From NCBI GenBank assembly GCA_016929355.1, contig JAFGJA010000518.1, forward strand, positions 1-22,953: a DNA stretch of 22,953 nucleotides, in the 5' to 3' direction. Within the stretch, counting starts at the first letter, position 1, and each line of letters opens with the position of its first letter. The notes beneath the pieces were generated by a model. That model saw nothing but the letters and a program-made list of their open reading frames with translations, was not told where the DNA came from and did not search any database. Both the position numbers and the translations under genes were made by a program. Below are positions 21,166-22,953 of this stretch, piece by piece. Source of the DNA: Anaerolineae bacterium. GTDB lineage: Bacteria; Chloroflexota; Anaerolineae; Aggregatilineales; Aggregatilineaceae.

Positions 21166-22953
21166 CCAATCCTCCGATAAACCTAGAGTTCGATTCGGGC
21201 CGGGTGGTTCTGGGCGCTTGACTGGCGAAAGCGCTCGTGATACCCGCTCAACGATTGCACGGCTGGTGAGCTATCTCCAACCTTACTGGCGGCGTTTAGG
21301 GGTCGTTGCAGTCCTGGCTCTGATTGGAACGGTGTTTCAATTGGCGAGTCCGATTTTGATCGGGAAAGGGATTGATGAGTACATTATTCCTGGTGATCGA
21401 GATGGGTTGCTGCGTATCTCCGCGATCACATTCGTTGTTGTGGTGGGTGGTGGGTTGACTGCCGCGATTCAGGGCTTGATCATGGTCACGATTGGGCAGC
21501 GATTTGTGGCTCAACTGCGTGGTCGATTGTTTAATCACATCCAAATGCTGTCGATGGGCTATCATGATCGCAACAAAGTTGGTGATCTGATGAGCCGTGT
21601 ATCCAATGATACAGACGCGATCAATCAGGCGATTTCAAACGGCTTGATCGAGTTTTCGACGAATATCCTGCTGTTGTTTGGTATTTTGGTGTCTATGTTT
21701 TTCCTGAACTGGCAGTTGGCGATTGGCACACTGATTATCATGCCCACCATGCTCTATATCACTACGCAAATCACGCAGCGCAGCCGGAAAGCGTTTCGCA
21801 ACGTGCAGCGCAATCTCGGCGCGCTCAACAGCGTAATGGAGGAGAATATTGCCGGGGTGCGTGTGGTCAAGGCGTTTGCGCGCGAAGCCGATACCTTCGA
21901 ACAGTTCCGCGCTGCCAATGCCGAATATCGCCAGTCGGGTATCCGCGCGGATATTATCACTGCTGCGCTGGGGCCGATGTTCTCCACCATGAATATTTTC
22001 ACGATCGCGGCAACGGCGCTCTTAGGGGGATGGTTGGCGCTGCGTGATGTGGTGGAAGTGGGGGTGATCGCTACGTTCATTATCTACATCCGTAACTTTT
22101 TCCGCCCCATGCGTGCGATTGCCATGCTCTATAACCAACTGCAATCGGCCTTAGCAGGCGCGGAACGCATATTTGCCGTGTTGGATGCTGAACCTGATGT
22201 GCAAGACCCGCCCGGTGCGTGTGCCCTGGACCAGATCACCGGGCAGGTTTGTTTCGAGGATGTCAGTTTTGCCTATGAACCGGAAAAACTGGTCTTGATC
22301 GATGTGAATCTGGAAGCGCTGCCCGGCCAGACCGTTGCCTTAGTGGGGCCAACCGGTGCGGGTAAAACCACGATTATCAACCTCTTGAGCCGGTTTTATG
22401 ATGTGACCGAAGGCGTGATCAAGGTGGATGGACACGACATCCGCACGATTCAACAAACATCGCTGCGGCGGCAGTTAGGGATCGTGTTGCAGGATACGTT
22501 TTTGTTCTCCGGGACGGTGATGGAGAATATCCGTTATGGACGCCTTGACGCCTCCGATGATGATGTGATTGCTGCCGCGACGCTTGCCAATGCGGATCGT
22601 TTTATCCGGCATTTGCCGCGCGGCTATCAAACGCAGGTTTCCGAACAGGGGCATAACTTTAGCCAGGGACAGCGCCAGTTGTTAGCGATTGCGCGCGCGG
22701 TGCTGGCTGATCCGCGCATCCTGATTCTGGACGAGGCGACCAGCAGCGTCGATACGCGCACCGAATTGCAGATTCAGGAAGCGTTATTGCGTTTGTTGGA
22801 AGGGCGCACCGCGTTTGTGATCGCGCACCGCCTGAGTACGATCCGCAAGGCCGATCAGGTGTTGGTCGTCAACGATCACCGCATCATCGAGCGCGGCACA
22901 CACGACGAATTGATCGCGCAGCGCGGTTTTTACTACGATCTGTATATGAGCCA
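21158..22953 (+). CDS. ABC exporter half-transporter, consensus-site subunit (TM288/LmrD/BmrD-like), cut by window edge
   Basis: 598 codons are visible without a stop; probably only 10-20 residues are missing. It opens with a 40-residue soluble tail (PRVRFGPGGSGRLTGESARDTRS) and then the membrane domain. Walker A is GPTGAGKT (397-404), the signature is the altered FSQGQ (501-505), Walker B ILILDEATSSVD has the catalytic Glu526, and the switch is His557 (VIAHRLS). With its partner's canonical LSGGQ and degenerate Asp/Gln, one full site and one weak site form at the dimer interface. ATG 21158 overlaps the upstream stop (ATGAGTAA), so synthesis is coupled. Confidence 0.95.
   Translation, partial: MSNQSSDKPRVRFGPGGSGRLTGESARDTRSTIARLVSYLQPYWRRLGVVAVLALIGTVFQLASPILIGKGIDEYIIPGDRDGLLRISAITFVVVVGGGLTAAIQGLIMVTIGQRFVAQLRGRLFNHIQMLSMGYHDRNKVGDLMSRVSNDTDAINQAISNGLIEFSTNILLLFGILVSMFFLNWQLAIGTLIIMPTMLYITTQITQRSRKAFRNVQRNLGALNSVMEENIAGVRVVKAFAREADTFEQFRAANAEYRQSGIRADIITAALGPMFSTMNIFTIAATALLGGWLALRDVVEVGVIATFIIYIRNFFRPMRAIAMLYNQLQSALAGAERIFAVLDAEPDVQDPPGACALDQITGQVCFEDVSFAYEPEKLVLIDVNLEALPGQTVALVGPTGAGKTTIINLLSRFYDVTEGVIKVDGHDIRTIQQTSLRRQLGIVLQDTFLFSGTVMENIRYGRLDASDDDVIAAATLANADRFIRHLPRGYQTQVSEQGHNFSQGQRQLLAIARAVLADPRILILDEATSSVDTRTELQIQEALLRLLEGRTAFVIAHRLSTIRKADQVLVVNDHRIIERGTHDELIAQRGFYYDLYMS

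Overview
The window looks like a chromosomal segment of a soil or aquatic Chloroflexota-type (Anaerolineae-like) bacterium. This is an inference from gene style only: GAF-PAS-cyclase proteins, an NB-ARC/LuxR fusion regulator, a large sugar ABC operon under a ROK regulator, a Tad-type ATPase and a solitary tnpB. No rRNA, tRNA or marker gene is present to fix the taxonomy. Coding density is high, and both edge genes (cpaF-like on the left, an ABC exporter half on the right) run off the window.

Layout: (1) 1-1358, minus, a CpaF/TadA secretion ATPase lacking only its C-terminal tail. (2) 1614-2153, plus, a complete adenylylsulfate kinase (cysC) with an extended -10 promoter, closed by a strong terminator at 2187-2213. 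(3) 5765-2252, minus, two tandem paralogous soluble GAF-PAS-class III cyclase genes. (4) 8340-5917, minus, an NB-ARC/TPR/LuxR ATPase regulator. (5) about 8388-9694, plus, an IS1341-type element with a catalytically intact TnpB and a right-end hairpin. (6) 18587-9740, minus, one long sugar operon: solute-binding protein, an unusually large MalF-like permease, a MalG-like permease, a GH3 N-acetylhexosaminidase-like enzyme, a secreted GH18 protein, a ROK repressor and a LacI-type sensor domain with no DNA-binding domain. (7) 18941-22953, plus, a divergent MarR regulator and a heterodimeric ABC exporter pair.

The most striking observation is the cyclase pair. The two proteins are close paralogs whose active-site losses are complementary. 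The downstream gene keeps both metal aspartates (D402, D446) but lost the transition-state arginine (L526). The upstream gene lost both metal aspartates (E403, N447) but keeps Lys, Thr, Asn and Arg (K443, T516, N523, R527). This is the arrangement of the C1/C2 halves of mammalian transmembrane adenylyl cyclases, here as two separate soluble GAF-PAS proteins. It predicts an obligate heterodimer with one working site and one dead site.

The sugar operon reads as a circuit for beta-linked amino-sugar oligomers such as chitin or peptidoglycan fragments. GH18 would cut outside, the ABC system would import using an ATPase encoded elsewhere, GH3 would trim inside, and ROK would control the promoter. 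A sigma70-type promoter (TTGACA, 17 nt, TATGCT) precedes the binding-protein gene, and a perfect 10-bp-arm palindrome of XylR/ROK style sits exactly on the predicted transcription start. GH18, ROK and the LacI-like gene are joined by 4-nt and 1-nt start/stop overlaps, so the repressor and the HTH-less sensor are probably made together. The MarR-exporter operon has its own TTGACA promoter and a palindrome on its start site.
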